Source: a bacterium
GTDB lineage: Bacteria > Cyanobacteriota > Sericytochromatia > S15B-MN24 > UBA4093
Direction of reading: 5' to 3'
Length of the DNA: 64,000 bases
NCBI GenBank assembly: GCA_017744355.1
Contig: JAGIBK010000001.1
Span: 897,694-961,693, forward strand
Shown: positions 46,104-55,191 of the stretch, one piece after another
How the letters are laid out: every line of letters begins with the position of its first letter
Numbering within the stretch: position 1 is the first letter of the stretch
Program-made: the position numbers and the translations under genes
The notes under the pieces: model-generated
Seen by the model: the letters and a program-made list of their open reading frames with translations, nothing else
What the model was told of the DNA's origin: nothing
Database searches by the model: none

Positions 46104-47075
46104 TTACTTCAGGACTTCCCGGATGGCCGCGACGATGTTCGCCTTGTGCGGGTACGCCGCCATCTCGAGGTGCTTGTTGTAAGGGGCGGGCACTTCGACG
46201 CCGGCCACGCGACGCACGGGCGCGTCGATGTAATCGAACGCCTCCTCGTAGATCCGCGACTGGACTTCGGCGCCGATGCCGTAGGTCTTCCAGCCTTCCT
46301 CGGCGATCACCACGCGGTTGGTCTTCTTGACCGACTCGATCACGGGCTCCATGTCGAGCGGGCGCAGGGTGCGCAGGTCGATGACCTCCACGTCGATGCC
46401 CTCGGCGGCCAGATCGTTGGCGGCCTCCATGGCGAGCATCGCCATGCGCGAGTAAGCGACGACGGTGACGTCCTTACCAGGACGACGGACCACCGACTTG
46501 CCGATGGGGACCAGGTACTCCTCTTCGGGAACCTCGCCCTTGGCGCCGTAGATCAGGGCGTGCTCGATGAAGATGACGGGGTCATCGTCACGGATCGCGC
46601 TCTTGAGCAGACCCTTGTGGTCGTAAGGGGTGCTCGGCATGACGACCTTGAGGCCGGGAATGTAGGCGAAGAGCAGCTCGAGGGTCTGCGAGTGGGTCGC
46701 CGAGAGCTGGCTCCAGCCGGCCGGGGTGCGCATGACCATGGGCACCTTCATCTGGCCGCCGAACATGTAGCTCAGCTTCGCCGAGTGGTTGACCACCTGG
46801 TCGAGGGCCTGGAGGGCGAAGTTGATGCTCATGATCTCGGGGATCGGACGCAGGCCGCCGAGGGCAGCACCGGTCGCCGCGCCGATGATGGCGGTCTCCG
46901 AGATGGGGGTGTCCTTGACGCGCTTCTCGCCGAACTCATCGACGAAGCCCTTGGTGACGCCATAGGCGCTACCGTAATAGGCGATGTCCTCGCCCATCAG
47001 GAAGACGTTCTCGTCGCGGCGCATCTCCTCGCGAAGGGCTTCCTGGATGGCCTGGCGGACGGTAATGGTACGCAT
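46104..47075 (-). CDS. pdhB: Pyruvate dehydrogenase E1 beta subunit
   Basis: 323 residues. Blocks of the beta subunit are clear: 'REEMRRDENVFLMGEDIAYY', 'DTPISETAIIGAATGAALGG', 'SINFALQALDQVVNHSAKL' and the C-terminal transketolase domain ('VEVIDLRTLRPLDMEPV'). With PdhA it forms the thiamine diphosphate-dependent E1 that decarboxylates pyruvate. TAGGAG lies nine bases before the ATG; it starts 29 bases after pdhA. Confidence 0.96.
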   Translation of the reverse strand: MRTITVRQAIQEALREEMRRDENVFLMGEDIAYYGSAYGVTKGFVDEFGEKRVKDTPISETAIIGAATGAALGGLRPIPEIMSINFALQALDQVVNHSAKLSYMFGGQMKVPMVMRTPAGWSQLSATHSQTLELLFAYIPGLKVVMPSTPYDHKGLLKSAIRDDDPVIFIEHALIYGAKGEVPEEEYLVPIGKSVVRRPGKDVTVVAYSRMAMLAMEAANDLAAEGIDVEVIDLRTLRPLDMEPVIESVKKTNRVVIAEEGWKTYGIGAEVQSRIYEEAFDYIDAPVRRVAGVEVPAPYNKHLEMAAYPHKANIVAAIREVLK

Positions 47076-47104
47076 ATGCTGTAACTCCTAACGTTTACCG
47101 GCGC

Positions 47105-48094
47105 CTACACGGGCTGATATTCGGTCTGCCCGATGGGGTTGGCGTAGATGTAGTCGCAAAGGGTGGAGAGCTCGGGTTCGGGGCTCTCGTCCGCGAACTT
47201 GACCGACTCCTCGGCCTCGCGGTTGGCAGCCGCTTCCATCTCGTCGAACTCGGCGGCGGTGGCGATACCGGCCTCGACGCAGCGCGCCTTCCAGGTGGTG
47301 ATCGGGTCCTTCTGCTTCCAGAACTCGACCTCTTCCTTGGAGCGGTACATCTCGGGGTCGGCCATGGAGTGGCCGCGGAAGCGATAGGTCTTGGCCTCGA
47401 GCAGCACCGGGCCGTTGCCCGCGCGGACGTGCTCGACGGCGCGCTTGGTGGCCTCATAAGCCGCCTGGACGTCCATGCCGTCGAAGGCCTCGCCATGGAT
47501 GCCGTAGGAGGCGGCGCGCTTGTACAGGTCGCTGATGGACGAGTCGCGGTGCAGGGCAACGCCCATCGAGTAGAGGTTGTTCTCGATCAAGAAGATCACG
47601 GGCAGCTTGAAGACCGCCGCCATGTTCAGCGACTCGTGGAAGCCGCCGTTGTTGGTCGAACCATCGCCGAAGATGGCCATGGCAAGGCGGTTCTCACCCT
47701 TGTACTGGCTGGCCATGGCGAGGCCGACGGCCAGCGGCAGGTGGGCGCCGACCAGGGCGTAGCCGCCCCAGAAGTGCTTGCTCGCATCGGCGAAGTGCAT
47801 CGAACCGCCGCGGCCCTTGCTGCAGCCGGTCGCCTTGCCGTAGAGCTCCGCCATCAGGGCGTTGGTGTCGAGGCCGCGCGCGATCGCATGACCGTGATCC
47901 CGGTAGTGGGTCACGATGTCGTCATCGTCGTTCAGCGCACCGATGGCGCCGACGGCCACGGCTTCCTGCCCGATGTACAGGTGTAGGAAGCCCCCGATCT
48001 TGGCATAGGCGTAGCCCTCGGCGCACTTCTCTTCGAAGCGCCGGATGAGAGCCATCTTGCGATACCATTCCAGGGCTAGCTGCTTATCCACCAT
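47105..48094 (-). CDS. pdhA: Pyruvate dehydrogenase E1 alpha subunit
   Basis: 329 residues. The thiamine diphosphate motif 'GDGSTNNGGFHESLNMA' (GDG...NN form) is intact. 'GRGGSMHFAD' and 'YRFRGHSMADPEMYRS' are characteristic of pyruvate-specific alpha subunits, including the loop that is phosphorylated in eukaryotic enzymes. It is the first gene of the operon. AAGGAG lies nine bases before the ATG. The 319-base region upstream is shared with the divergent AhpD-like gene. Confidence 0.96.
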   Translation of the reverse strand: MVDKQLALEWYRKMALIRRFEEKCAEGYAYAKIGGFLHLYIGQEAVAVGAIGALNDDDDIVTHYRDHGHAIARGLDTNALMAELYGKATGCSKGRGGSMHFADASKHFWGGYALVGAHLPLAVGLAMASQYKGENRLAMAIFGDGSTNNGGFHESLNMAAVFKLPVIFLIENNLYSMGVALHRDSSISDLYKRAASYGIHGEAFDGMDVQAAYEATKRAVEHVRAGNGPVLLEAKTYRFRGHSMADPEMYRSKEEVEFWKQKDPITTWKARCVEAGIATAAEFDEMEAAANREAEESVKFADESPEPELSTLCDYIYANPIGQTEYQPV

Positions 48095-48413
48095 GCTGGA
48101 AAGCTCCTTTATGAGTTGCTGTCAGGGTTACTGGCGCGTGTGGCGCGGCGTCCCGTCTTGCGGTGTCAACATCCGCTCGCGCCTGGCCTGTGGAATGAGG
48201 ACCAGAGGCCGCTGAGCAAACGAGGGCGTGGGATTCAGACCCGACGCCCTTGTCACGGTACGAGAAGCATCCGGCGCCTTTGCCGGACTTGGTGCCTACC
48301 ATAGCAGATATTTTGGGATATGGCACGCTTAAGACCATATGAAGGCGCGGCAAGTCCGCTATACTGAGCGCATCCGTCCTCCCACCGCCCGCTTTCGATC
48401 GAGGAGATAGCCC
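48095..48413. other. Divergent intergenic region, pdhA and AhpD-like gene
   Basis: 319 bases without a convincing gene; short frames in it have poor codon use. The centre (about 48300-48345) is AT-rich and includes a GATATTTTGGGATAT near-repeat, a possible regulator site. A TATACT at 48360-48365 is a plausible -10 for the AhpD-like gene, though no good -35 is seen. No hairpin with a T-run is present. Confidence 0.45.
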
Positions 48414-48941
48414 ATGGCTCGCATCGCGCCCGTTCCCGTCGACACCGCCTCCGAGGGCGTCAAGGCGGTTTTCGACAGCTTCATGGCCGCGCGGGGCAAT
48501 GTCCCCAACATGTTCCGCACCCTCGCCCTGGTGCCCGAGCTGGTGACGACGCTGCAGGCCCACTTCGCGGCGGTGCTCAACGCCGGCACCGTCGAGCTCA
48601 AGCTCAAGGAGCTCGTGGTGGTCCGGGTCTCCCAGCTCAACAACTGCGACTACTGCCTGGCTTCCCATACCAAGATCGCGCGGCAGCTGGGAGCGACCGA
48701 CGAGACCTTCGAGGAGCTGCAGTGCGCCATCGAGTCGCCAACGTTCACCGAACGCGAGAAGGCGGCAATCGCCTTCGCCGAGCGCCTCACGGTCGATTCG
48801 CTGGGGGTGGACGACGCCATGTTCGAGCGTCTCAAGGAGCACTTCACCGACTCCGAGATCGTCGAGCTCGCCGCAGTCGCGGGCCTCTTCAACTACTTCA
48901 ACCGTTTCAACAACGCCCTGCAGGTCGAGATCACCCGCTAG
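48414..48941 (+). CDS. AhpD/carboxymuconolactone decarboxylase-like protein
   Basis: 175 residues, all-alpha. The CMD/AhpD active site 'NCDYCLASHTKIAR' (Cys-x-x-Cys ... His) sits near residue 75 after 'LKELVVVRVSQ'. Proteins with this CxxC act as peroxidase partners or thiol oxidoreductases; in AhpD the disulfide is reduced by dihydrolipoamide through E2 and Lpd. Its place next to the pdhABC-lpdA operon, on the opposite strand, makes a lipoyl-dependent peroxidase role attractive but not proven. GAGGAG precedes the ATG. Confidence 0.87.
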   Translation: MARIAPVPVDTASEGVKAVFDSFMAARGNVPNMFRTLALVPELVTTLQAHFAAVLNAGTVELKLKELVVVRVSQLNNCDYCLASHTKIARQLGATDETFEELQCAIESPTFTEREKAAIAFAERLTVDSLGVDDAMFERLKEHFTDSEIVELAAVAGLFNYFNRFNNALQVEITR

Positions 48942-48954
48942 GCGTCGCGAGCGC

Positions 48955-48982
48955 TTGACTGTTTACAAAAATTCATCACAAT
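48955..48982 (+). promoter_or_regulatory. Promoter of the secreted-protein gene
   Basis: TTGACT and CACAAT are 16 bases apart in an AT-rich pocket, 59 bases before the start codon at 49042. TTTACA just downstream of the -35 gives a second, overlapping option. Confidence 0.45.
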
Positions 48983-49041
48983 AGATTTCATTACTTCCCT
49001 CCCTTCGTTGGGCATCGCATGCCGATGCGAGGAGTCGAACG

Positions 49042-49512
49042 ATGAAACACGCCCTCCTTCTTCTTCTGAGCGTCTTCACCATGGGCTGGGGCCTCGCGCA
49101 GGGCGGCGCTCTGGCCGCCCCTGGCGAGGCCAAGCAGCAGAGCAGCCTCAAGGACCTGGGGAAGCCCGCCTACAAGGACACCGTCCTGACCCGCGAGCAG
49201 TACCTCAAGCAACAAGAGGAATTCAAGCGACTCGCCGAGGCGGAGCGCGCTCAGGCGATCCGCTTCAAGCAGGCGTTCGGCGCGCTGCGCGAGGAGTTCG
49301 CCAAAGAAGGCATCAAGATCCACCGCCCCAAGCAATCCGATGCCTGGCACCTGGTGGTGCCCGAGCTCTCGAAGGTGGGCGCCCAGGCCCAGAAGACCAA
49401 GGGTAAGGCCATCGTCACGCGCTTCAAGGCCAAGATGGAGCCCCTGCTCAAAGAGAAGATCATGGTCGAGGTCTACCCCGACGCCAAGCAGACCAAGCCC
49501 CTCTCACTCTAA
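49042..49512 (+). CDS. Secreted protein of unknown function, 156 residues
   Basis: A signal peptide (about 1-25, cleavage after 'GALAA') precedes a charged, helical, Lys/Glu/Gln-rich mature part. 'TREQYLKQQEEFKRLAEAER' looks like a coiled coil, and a second amphipathic half follows ('FKAKMEPLLKEKIMVEVYP'). I recognise no domain. It has its own likely promoter. The region between its end and the methyltransferase gene is only 46 bases. Confidence 0.68.
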   Translation: MKHALLLLLSVFTMGWGLAQGGALAAPGEAKQQSSLKDLGKPAYKDTVLTREQYLKQQEEFKRLAEAERAQAIRFKQAFGALREEFAKEGIKIHRPKQSDAWHLVVPELSKVGAQAQKTKGKAIVTRFKAKMEPLLKEKIMVEVYPDAKQTKPLSL

Positions 49513-49558
49513 ATAGCGTGCACGGGCTGAGCGAGCGCTTTTGCGCTAAGATGGGGAC

Positions 49559-50767
49559 ATGACCGCACCACTCAGCCCACCCCCTGCCTCCCTCGAACGT
49601 CGCATCAAGCGCCACATGCACGCGCCCGCCCACGCGTGGTTCGCGCCGTGCGCCCCTGGCCTCGAACCGGCGCTCGCGCAAGAGCTTTCAGCCCTCGGCG
49701 CCGACGATGTCCAGCCTGAGGCCGGCGGGGTCGCCTTCAAGGGCAAGCTCGACGTGGGCTACCTCGCCAACCTCTGGCTTCGCACGGCGAACCGGGTCCT
49801 GCTGCGCGTGGCGGCCTTCGGGGCACGCCGCCCGGAGGATCTCTTCCGCCACGCCGTCCAGGTGCCTTGGGAGCTGCTCGTCGCAGGCGACGTGCCGCTG
49901 CGCTTCGAGGTCACCGCCTTCGAGTCCTGGCTCAAGCGCGACGACCTGATCGAGGCCACCCTGCGCGACGCCATCCGCAAGCGCTTGAGTGAGCAAGGAC
50001 TTCCCACGCAGGTCGCCGACCTGCCTCCCGGCGAAGACGCGGCGCTCCTCCAGCGGGTGCAGGTCCGGGTCACGAACGATCGCGTCACCCTCTCGCTCGA
50101 TTCGAGCGGCGAGCACCTGCATCGCCGTGGCTACCGCCAGGTCACCGCCAAGGCCCCCCTGCGCGAGAACCTCGCCGCGGGCGCCCTCTTGCTCGCGGGC
50201 TATGACGGCACCATGCCCCTCCTCGACCCCATGTGCGGCTCGGGCACCTTCTCCATCGAAGGGGCGCTCATCGCGCGCAAGTTGCCGCCTGGCCTGCACC
50301 GCCGCTTCATGTTCGAGCACTGGCCCTCGTTCCGGCCGGCCACCTGGGAATTCATCAAGCGCAAGGCCGTCGATTCGAGCCTGCATGAGCTGCCCACCCC
50401 GATCGTCGCCCGCGACGAGAACGGTGGGGCAGTGCGGGCGGCCACTGCCAACGCCGAGCGCGCCGACGTCGCGCAGAGCATCAGCATCTCGCAGGGCGAC
50501 TTCTTCAAAGAGGGCGCCCCCGGGGATCTCCCCGGCCTGATCGCCATCAACCCGCCCTACGGCGTGCGGATCGGGGACGAGGCCTCGACGCTTGCCCTGT
50601 ACCGCCGCCTGGGCAACAAGCTCAAGCAAGCGTACGCAGGCTGGCGCTACGTCATCTTGGCGCCGTCCAATGACCTCACCGACGCGCTGGGCCTGCCCAT
50701 CCGCACGCGGGTGCTCATCCCCCACGGGGGGCTCAAAATCACGCTGGTCTTCGGCGAGATCCGCTAG
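49559..50767 (+). CDS. THUMP-type class I SAM RNA methyltransferase (RlmL/YpsC-like)
   Basis: 402 residues. The N-terminal THUMP-containing part ('WFAPCAPGLEPALAQELSAL', 'GVAFKG') binds RNA. The C-terminal catalytic domain has 'PLLDPMCGSGTFSIEGALIA' as the SAM motif and 'INPPYGVRIG' as the N6-adenine/guanine-type NPPY catalytic motif. Relatives methylate G2445 of 23S rRNA (RlmL N-half) or tRNA guanosines; the target here is not decidable. The ribosome site (GGGGA) is weak. A GNAT acetyltransferase gene follows after ten bases. Confidence 0.91.
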   Translation: MTAPLSPPPASLERRIKRHMHAPAHAWFAPCAPGLEPALAQELSALGADDVQPEAGGVAFKGKLDVGYLANLWLRTANRVLLRVAAFGARRPEDLFRHAVQVPWELLVAGDVPLRFEVTAFESWLKRDDLIEATLRDAIRKRLSEQGLPTQVADLPPGEDAALLQRVQVRVTNDRVTLSLDSSGEHLHRRGYRQVTAKAPLRENLAAGALLLAGYDGTMPLLDPMCGSGTFSIEGALIARKLPPGLHRRFMFEHWPSFRPATWEFIKRKAVDSSLHELPTPIVARDENGGAVRAATANAERADVAQSISISQGDFFKEGAPGDLPGLIAINPPYGVRIGDEASTLALYRRLGNKLKQAYAGWRYVILAPSNDLTDALGLPIRTRVLIPHGGLKITLVFGEIR

Positions 50768-50777
50768 GGCTCGCCCC

Positions 50778-51233
50778 GTGCTGCGCATCTCCCCTTTAGC
50801 CCGTCTCGAAGACGCTCCGCGCGCGCTCTTACGCGAAGCGGATCCCGCCGACTCTCGGGTGGAGGCCTACCTCGCCGAGGGTCAGTGCTTCGTCGCCGAG
50901 CGCGACGGAGCCGTGGTGGGGGTCTACGTGCTGCTGCCGACAGGCCCCGACCGCCAGGAGCTCATGAACATCGCCGTGCGGCCCGACCTACAGGGCCAGG
51001 GGCTGGGCAAGCAGTTGCTGCACCACGCCATCGAGACGGCACGCGAGGCAGGAGCCAGGGTCCTAGAAGTCGGGACCGGCAATTCGAGCCTGGCTCAGCT
51101 CGGGTTCTATCAGAAAGCCGGCTTTCGGATGGTCGGTATCGAGCCCGACTTCTTCACCCGCCACTACCCGATGCCCATTTGGGAGAACGGGATCCACTGC
51201 CGGGACATGGTGCGGCTTTCGCGGCCGCTCTAA
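50778..51233 (+). CDS. GNAT-family acetyltransferase
   Basis: 151 residues from the GTG at 50778. The acetyl-CoA loop 'VRPDLQGQGLGKQLL' (R/QxxGxG form) is clear, as is 'FYQKAGFRMVGIE' near the end. The substrate cannot be read; the family acetylates amines, antibiotics or protein N-termini. It is probably co-transcribed with the methyltransferase. An open frame reaching further upstream would overlap that gene and is not supported. Confidence 0.87.
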   Translation: MLRISPLARLEDAPRALLREADPADSRVEAYLAEGQCFVAERDGAVVGVYVLLPTGPDRQELMNIAVRPDLQGQGLGKQLLHHAIETAREAGARVLEVGTGNSSLAQLGFYQKAGFRMVGIEPDFFTRHYPMPIWENGIHCRDMVRLSRPL

Positions 51234-51242
51234 GCAGACGCG

Positions 51243-52235
51243 TCAGGCCTGAGCCAAGCAGCCGAGCATGCCGGCCTCGAGCCGCGCGCGATCCAGGTTG
51301 CGCCCGATGAAGACGGCCCGCGTCGTGCGGGTATCCCCCTCTTTCCATGTTCCGCTCGCGGTCGCAAACAGGGTCGAAACCCCCTGGAACAGCAGCGGCT
51401 CGTCGAGGCCTTCGACGTTCACCACCCCCTTGCAGCGGTACAGGTCGTTGCCATGCTCGCGCAAGAGGTCGCAGAAGAAGGTGTTGAGCTTCACCTGGTC
51501 GAAGGGGCGCTCGAAGTGGAACGAGACCGAGCCGATCCCGGGATCGTGGTGGTGACCGTCGGCATGCGGCGCCTCGGGCCCGAAGCGCGCATTGAACTCG
51601 AAGGCCTCGATGCCCAGCACCTGCGACAGCGGAACGACGCTCTGCCGCACCTCGTAGAGGCGCGCCATGCGATTCAGGTCGCGCAGGCTAGCCTTCAGGG
51701 CCTCGCGCTCGGCGTCGGTGACCAGGTCGGTCTTGTTGAGGAGGATCACGTCAGCGTAGCCGATCTGGGCCCGCGCAAGGGCCCCGTCCTCCGCGCGGTC
51801 GGCGCTCAGCGAGGGGCTGAGCAGCTTCGGCACGTTGAAGGCGTCCACCAGGGTGACGATCGCATCGAGCCGGGTCGCGTCGCAGAGGAAGGGATCGGCG
51901 AACAGGCCCGTCGCGATGGGGCCGGGATCGGCGAGGCCCGTGGTCTCGATGACGATGCCGTCGAGCTCCTTGCCCGAAGCGATGATCTCGGCAATCACGT
52001 CCTTGAGATCGCCCTGCACGGTGCAGCAGAGGCAGCCGTTGTTCATCTCGACGAGCTGGCCGCTGGCGTTACGCACCAGGTCACGGTCGATGCCCACCTC
52101 GTCGAACTCGTTGATGATGACCGCGAGGCGCGCCCCGTGCTCATCCTGCAAGAGATGGTTGAGGAAGGTCGTCTTGCCCGCTCCGAGAAACCCGGTGACG
52201 AGGGTGACGGGGATGGGTCGTTCGTTCGGCGTCAT
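51243..52235 (-). CDS. COG0523/CobW-type GTP-binding metallochaperone
   Basis: 330 residues. Walker A 'GFLGAGKTTFLNHLL' near residue 16, the metal-binding 'GCLCC' motif near 70, the 'ETTGLADPGPI' switch region, 'NKTDLV' for guanine recognition, a short His-rich stretch 'HADGHHHDP' and a C-terminal CobW_C domain. Members deliver zinc (ZigA/YeiR/ZNG1 type) or cobalt to client enzymes. The client cannot be told from the neighbours. It is convergent with the GNAT gene, with nine bases between the stops. Confidence 0.93.
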   Translation of the reverse strand: MTPNERPIPVTLVTGFLGAGKTTFLNHLLQDEHGARLAVIINEFDEVGIDRDLVRNASGQLVEMNNGCLCCTVQGDLKDVIAEIIASGKELDGIVIETTGLADPGPIATGLFADPFLCDATRLDAIVTLVDAFNVPKLLSPSLSADRAEDGALARAQIGYADVILLNKTDLVTDAEREALKASLRDLNRMARLYEVRQSVVPLSQVLGIEAFEFNARFGPEAPHADGHHHDPGIGSVSFHFERPFDQVKLNTFFCDLLREHGNDLYRCKGVVNVEGLDEPLLFQGVSTLFATASGTWKEGDTRTTRAVFIGRNLDRARLEAGMLGCLAQA

Positions 52236-52387
52236 GGTCCCAGTCTAGCGCAATCGCGCGGCTCTCGCGAGCTGTCGCTTCCCCCCTTGATCGACAGGAA
52301 ATCCTTGCACCTTGGGCCGAGGCCGGGCGGGGCCATGCTCGCTAGCATGGGCGTCGCCGAGGCTCAGCGGCGCGAAGGGAGGCCTGC

Positions 52388-53443
52388 TTGCCAATTTCTA
52401 AGCGCTCACGGAGCGCCATCGCGCTTATCCTCTGGCTAGGTGGGTGCACCGCTCCTCAGGGTTCCCCCGAAGGCTTGCCCGATCCGCGGCCACCGGTGCC
52501 GACGGCCCCCCAGGCGGATCACGCGCCGCCGGCCATGACGGGCACGCTCTCGTCGATGCGCTTTCCCGATCGGATGCGACCGGCATGGAACGGCCAGCGC
52601 GCCACTCCCCCGGTCACGCCCGTCATGGGCCACCCCAAGACCTGGGCCGGGGACCTTGCCGTCCGAGAGCTCGCCCTGGTGGGCTCCACCCTCTACGCGG
52701 CCTCCGGCAGGCTCTACGCGGTCCCGCTCAAGGGCGGCGCCTGGAAGCCGGTCGAAACGGGCGGGGCTGCCGGGCTAACGCGGATGACAAGTGATGGACA
52801 GCGCCTGTATCTGGGGGGCCGCGACGGCAGCGTCCACGGCATCGACCCCTCGCAGGGCGCCGCCGTGCGGTTAGGCCAAGCCGCCTCCGAGATCACGGGG
52901 CTTGGGCTCGACCAAGGCAAGCTCTACGTCGCGACCGCGCGTGACGGGATCTTCAAGATGCCCTCGGGCGGCGGCAAGGTCGAAAGCTTGGCAAGCGCCG
53001 AGGGAGCGGCCCGGACCGTCTCGGACCTCGCCATGGGCGACAAGGCTTGCTTTACCCTGGGCGAGCGGGTCTGGCGCTGGCCGTTCGATGGTTCTGGGCC
53101 GACCCTCATCCCGGATACCCAGGGGGCCACGGCGCTTGCGAGCCACCGTGGCGTGCTCTATGTGGGGACTGCGGACGGCTGGGTACTTGCGAGCGGCGAC
53201 GACGGCAAGAGCGTCCATGCGCTCGGCAAAATGGCAAGCAGCCCTATCGAGGCCCTCGGCACCGATGGCAGCTGGCTCTACGCAAGTAGCGGCAACTCCA
53301 TCACCATGATGGACCTCAAGAGCTTCACCCCCATGCCCTGCCACTCGGGCTTCCCGGCACCCGTCTCGAGCCTCACGGTCCTCGATGGCGAGACGGTTCT
53401 GGTGGGGATGCGGGCGCAAGGTCTCACGTCCATGCCGCGTTAG
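52388..53443 (+). CDS. Predicted beta-propeller lipoprotein
   Basis: 351 residues from the TTG at 52388, which has AAGGGAGG five bases upstream. The lipobox 'LGGC' is near residue 20; a Pro-rich linker follows. From about residue 85 to the end are six or seven beta-propeller-like blades ('VRELALVGSTLYAASGRLYAV', 'MTSDGQRLYLGGRDGSVHGI', 'LGLDQGKLYVATARDGIFKM'). It resembles PQQ/YncE-type propellers loosely. Function unknown; likely surface or periplasmic. Confidence 0.75.
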   Translation: MPISKRSRSAIALILWLGGCTAPQGSPEGLPDPRPPVPTAPQADHAPPAMTGTLSSMRFPDRMRPAWNGQRATPPVTPVMGHPKTWAGDLAVRELALVGSTLYAASGRLYAVPLKGGAWKPVETGGAAGLTRMTSDGQRLYLGGRDGSVHGIDPSQGAAVRLGQAASEITGLGLDQGKLYVATARDGIFKMPSGGGKVESLASAEGAARTVSDLAMGDKACFTLGERVWRWPFDGSGPTLIPDTQGATALASHRGVLYVGTADGWVLASGDDGKSVHALGKMASSPIEALGTDGSWLYASSGNSITMMDLKSFTPMPCHSGFPAPVSSLTVLDGETVLVGMRAQGLTSMPR

Positions 53444-53473
53444 AGGCTCTGCCTGTGCTAAGATGGGCTCACC

Positions 53474-54064
53474 ATGAACTTTTTGAGCTGCTGCATCCAG
53501 TCCCCCCTTCCCGATTCGCCCGTCATGCGCGAGGACAGCATTTTCGTCGACTCGCGTGGCACCGTCACGCGAGCGACCCGCTATGGCTTCCGCTGCGCGC
53601 AGGGCAAGCATATGGTCACCGCGACCGGCCCATGCGCGCGCTGCGAGAAGGAATGGTGGTGGGAGCAGGGCCGCATCTCGGTGGCGGCCATCGAAGGGTG
53701 GGTCAACGACACCCTCAAGATCGCCAACGAAGAGCGCCATGTCCTGCTCGCGCAGGGCTGGCTGATCGACAAGATCACCGCCCACTTCACCCACCTGGTG
53801 CCGCCGGATGGCGAAGGGGACCTCTTGATCCCCACCTACGACCCCGAGGACATCCCCCGCGAGGTCCGCAAGGCCTTCTCGCTGAGCACGGCCCCCGAGC
53901 TGCCCGCCAACGAGCAGGGCATCGTGACGCGCATGACCCGCAAGGGCCTGATGGCCTACAAGCGCGTGGCCCCCACCCTCAGGACCCTCGACGAGCACCT
54001 CTCGTACCTGGCGGGCAACACCCATTCCCCGCGGTCCCGGACGAGCATGTTCACCGAAGCGTAA
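53474..54064 (+). CDS. Hypothetical protein with Cys pairs, 196 residues
   Basis: No signal peptide or membrane helix. Paired cysteines occur at the start ('FLSCCIQ'), around 'GFRCAQGKHMV', and in 'GPCARCEKEWWWEQ', which could bind zinc. The centre is helical and acidic. I do not recognise a family. It is 30 bases after the propeller lipoprotein gene and could be in the same transcript; it ends before a terminator-like hairpin. Confidence 0.62.
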   Translation: MNFLSCCIQSPLPDSPVMREDSIFVDSRGTVTRATRYGFRCAQGKHMVTATGPCARCEKEWWWEQGRISVAAIEGWVNDTLKIANEERHVLLAQGWLIDKITAHFTHLVPPDGEGDLLIPTYDPEDIPREVRKAFSLSTAPELPANEQGIVTRMTRKGLMAYKRVAPTLRTLDEHLSYLAGNTHSPRSRTSMFTEA

Positions 54065-54082
54065 CTTTCTCGCACCAGATGC

Positions 54083-54132
54083 CGCGAGCCGCGTGATTCC
54101 CCCCTCGTTGGGGCTGAATCACGCGGCTCGCG
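54083..54132. terminator. Long hairpin between convergent genes
   Basis: Seventeen-base perfect arms around a 16-base loop, without a T-run. It lies between the stop of the Cys-pair protein gene and the anti-sigma gene, so a shared terminator is the likely role. Confidence 0.65.
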
Positions 54133-54150
54133 ACGTTCTACCTGAAAAGC

Positions 54151-54597
54151 TTAGAGCGGCAGCTGGTCCGACTCGGGCAGGCTCTCGGCCCCGAAGTAGG
54201 TCAACACGGTATCGAGATCCGCCCCTTCAGAAGATGCGACCACGGCCGTCTCGGTCGCAACCGGCGTCGGCCCCGGCTTCACGCTGTTGAAGTAGAACAG
54301 CATGCCCGCCACGGCGATCCCGAGCGGAATCCAGCGCCGCAGAGGGTGGCGCTGCGAGGCGAAGGTCGCGAGCTTGCTCATGTTCCCCTCGTCCGAGAGG
54401 CCCAGGCGCCCCATCAGCTCGGGCGGCGCAGCGGCGCTGAGCGTCTTGGCAAAGAGGTGCGAGACGACCCGTCCGATGCCTTCCTGGTAGGCGCGGCAAT
54501 CGGCGCAGGTGGCAAGGTGATGCTCCAGCGCGGCGCCCGGCCCGCCGTGAGCGTCGAGCCCTTCCTGGATCAGCTGGTGCGCGGTGGTACAGGTCAT
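54151..54597 (-). CDS. Zinc-finger anti-sigma factor (ZAS type)
   Basis: 148 residues. The N-terminal zinc finger has the ZAS pattern H27-x3-C31-x2-C34, one membrane helix (about 90-107, 'WIPLGIAVAGMLFYF') and a short extracytoplasmic tail. It should hold the ECF sigma factor at the membrane until an envelope signal removes it. The start overlaps the sigma stop by four bases. The C-terminal periplasmic part is short and has no recognisable sensor domain. Confidence 0.88.
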   Translation of the reverse strand: MTCTTAHQLIQEGLDAHGGPGAALEHHLATCADCRAYQEGIGRVVSHLFAKTLSAAAPPELMGRLGLSDEGNMSKLATFASQRHPLRRWIPLGIAVAGMLFYFNSVKPGPTPVATETAVVASSEGADLDTVLTYFGAESLPESDQLPL

Positions 54598-55187
54598 GGG
54601 GTGATTCCTCTTTGCTCGAGCAGCGCGCGCAGGCGCTCGCGTCCACGAAATAGCCAAGTTTTCGCCGTCCCCACGGGCACGCCGAGCACCTCGGCGATCG
54701 CCTCGTAGGGCATGTCGTCCAGGTGGCGCAAGACGACCGCTTGGCGCCACTGCACCGGCAGCAGGCCGAGGGCGGCGAGCAGATCCGTCTCGTGGACGAT
54801 CCGCGCGATCGCCGGGTCCTCGGCGCCGGGCTCGTGCCACTCCCCCTCCTCGATCGCAGCCTCCAGCGACTCGGTCCGGCGCGAACGCACGTGGTCGATG
54901 AAGAGGTTGTTGGCGATCTTGAGCAGCCACGGCCCGAGGCTCGCTCCTTGGCGGAAGGTCTTCAGGGCCGCGAAGGCCTTGAGGAAGGTCTCCTGCGAGA
55001 GGTCGAGCGCGAGCTCGCGATCGCCCGACAGGCGCAACAGCAAGCCGTAGACCCGGTCCTGGTAGGCCCGGACGATGGCGCCTTGCGCGGCGCGATCGCC
55101 CCGGGCCCCCAGCCGTACCCACTCCGCCTCGCGGCGGTCGGCGGGCCTGCGTGCCCCGAAGGGGGAGAGCGGCACGGAGCCTAGCAC
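54594..55187 (-). CDS. ECF-family RNA polymerase sigma factor
   Basis: 197 residues. Region 2 ('YQDRVYGLLLRLSGDREL', 'ALDLSQETFLKAFAAL', 'WLLKIANNLFIDHVRSR') and region 4 ('LPVQWRQAVVLRHLDDMPYE', 'VGTAKTWLFRGRERLRALL') are complete; region 3 is absent, as in ECF sigmas. It should direct RNA polymerase to envelope-stress genes. It starts four bases after a Spy-like gene and overlaps the anti-sigma gene at its end. The GTG at 55187 lacks a strong ribosome site, so coupling from the Spy-like gene is likely. Confidence 0.92.
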   Translation of the reverse strand: MLGSVPLSPFGARRPADRREAEWVRLGARGDRAAQGAIVRAYQDRVYGLLLRLSGDRELALDLSQETFLKAFAALKTFRQGASLGPWLLKIANNLFIDHVRSRRTESLEAAIEEGEWHEPGAEDPAIARIVHETDLLAALGLLPVQWRQAVVLRHLDDMPYEAIAEVLGVPVGTAKTWLFRGRERLRALLEQRGITP

Positions 55188-55191
55188 GTGG

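Noticed and set aside
48116..48304. A small frame in the pdhA-AhpD gap
   Set aside because: Cys/Arg-rich translation, no ribosome site and no sign of conservation that I can judge.
52332..52347. CATGCT/AGCATG inverted repeat before the propeller lipoprotein gene
   Set aside because: Six-base arms are too short to distinguish from chance in this composition.
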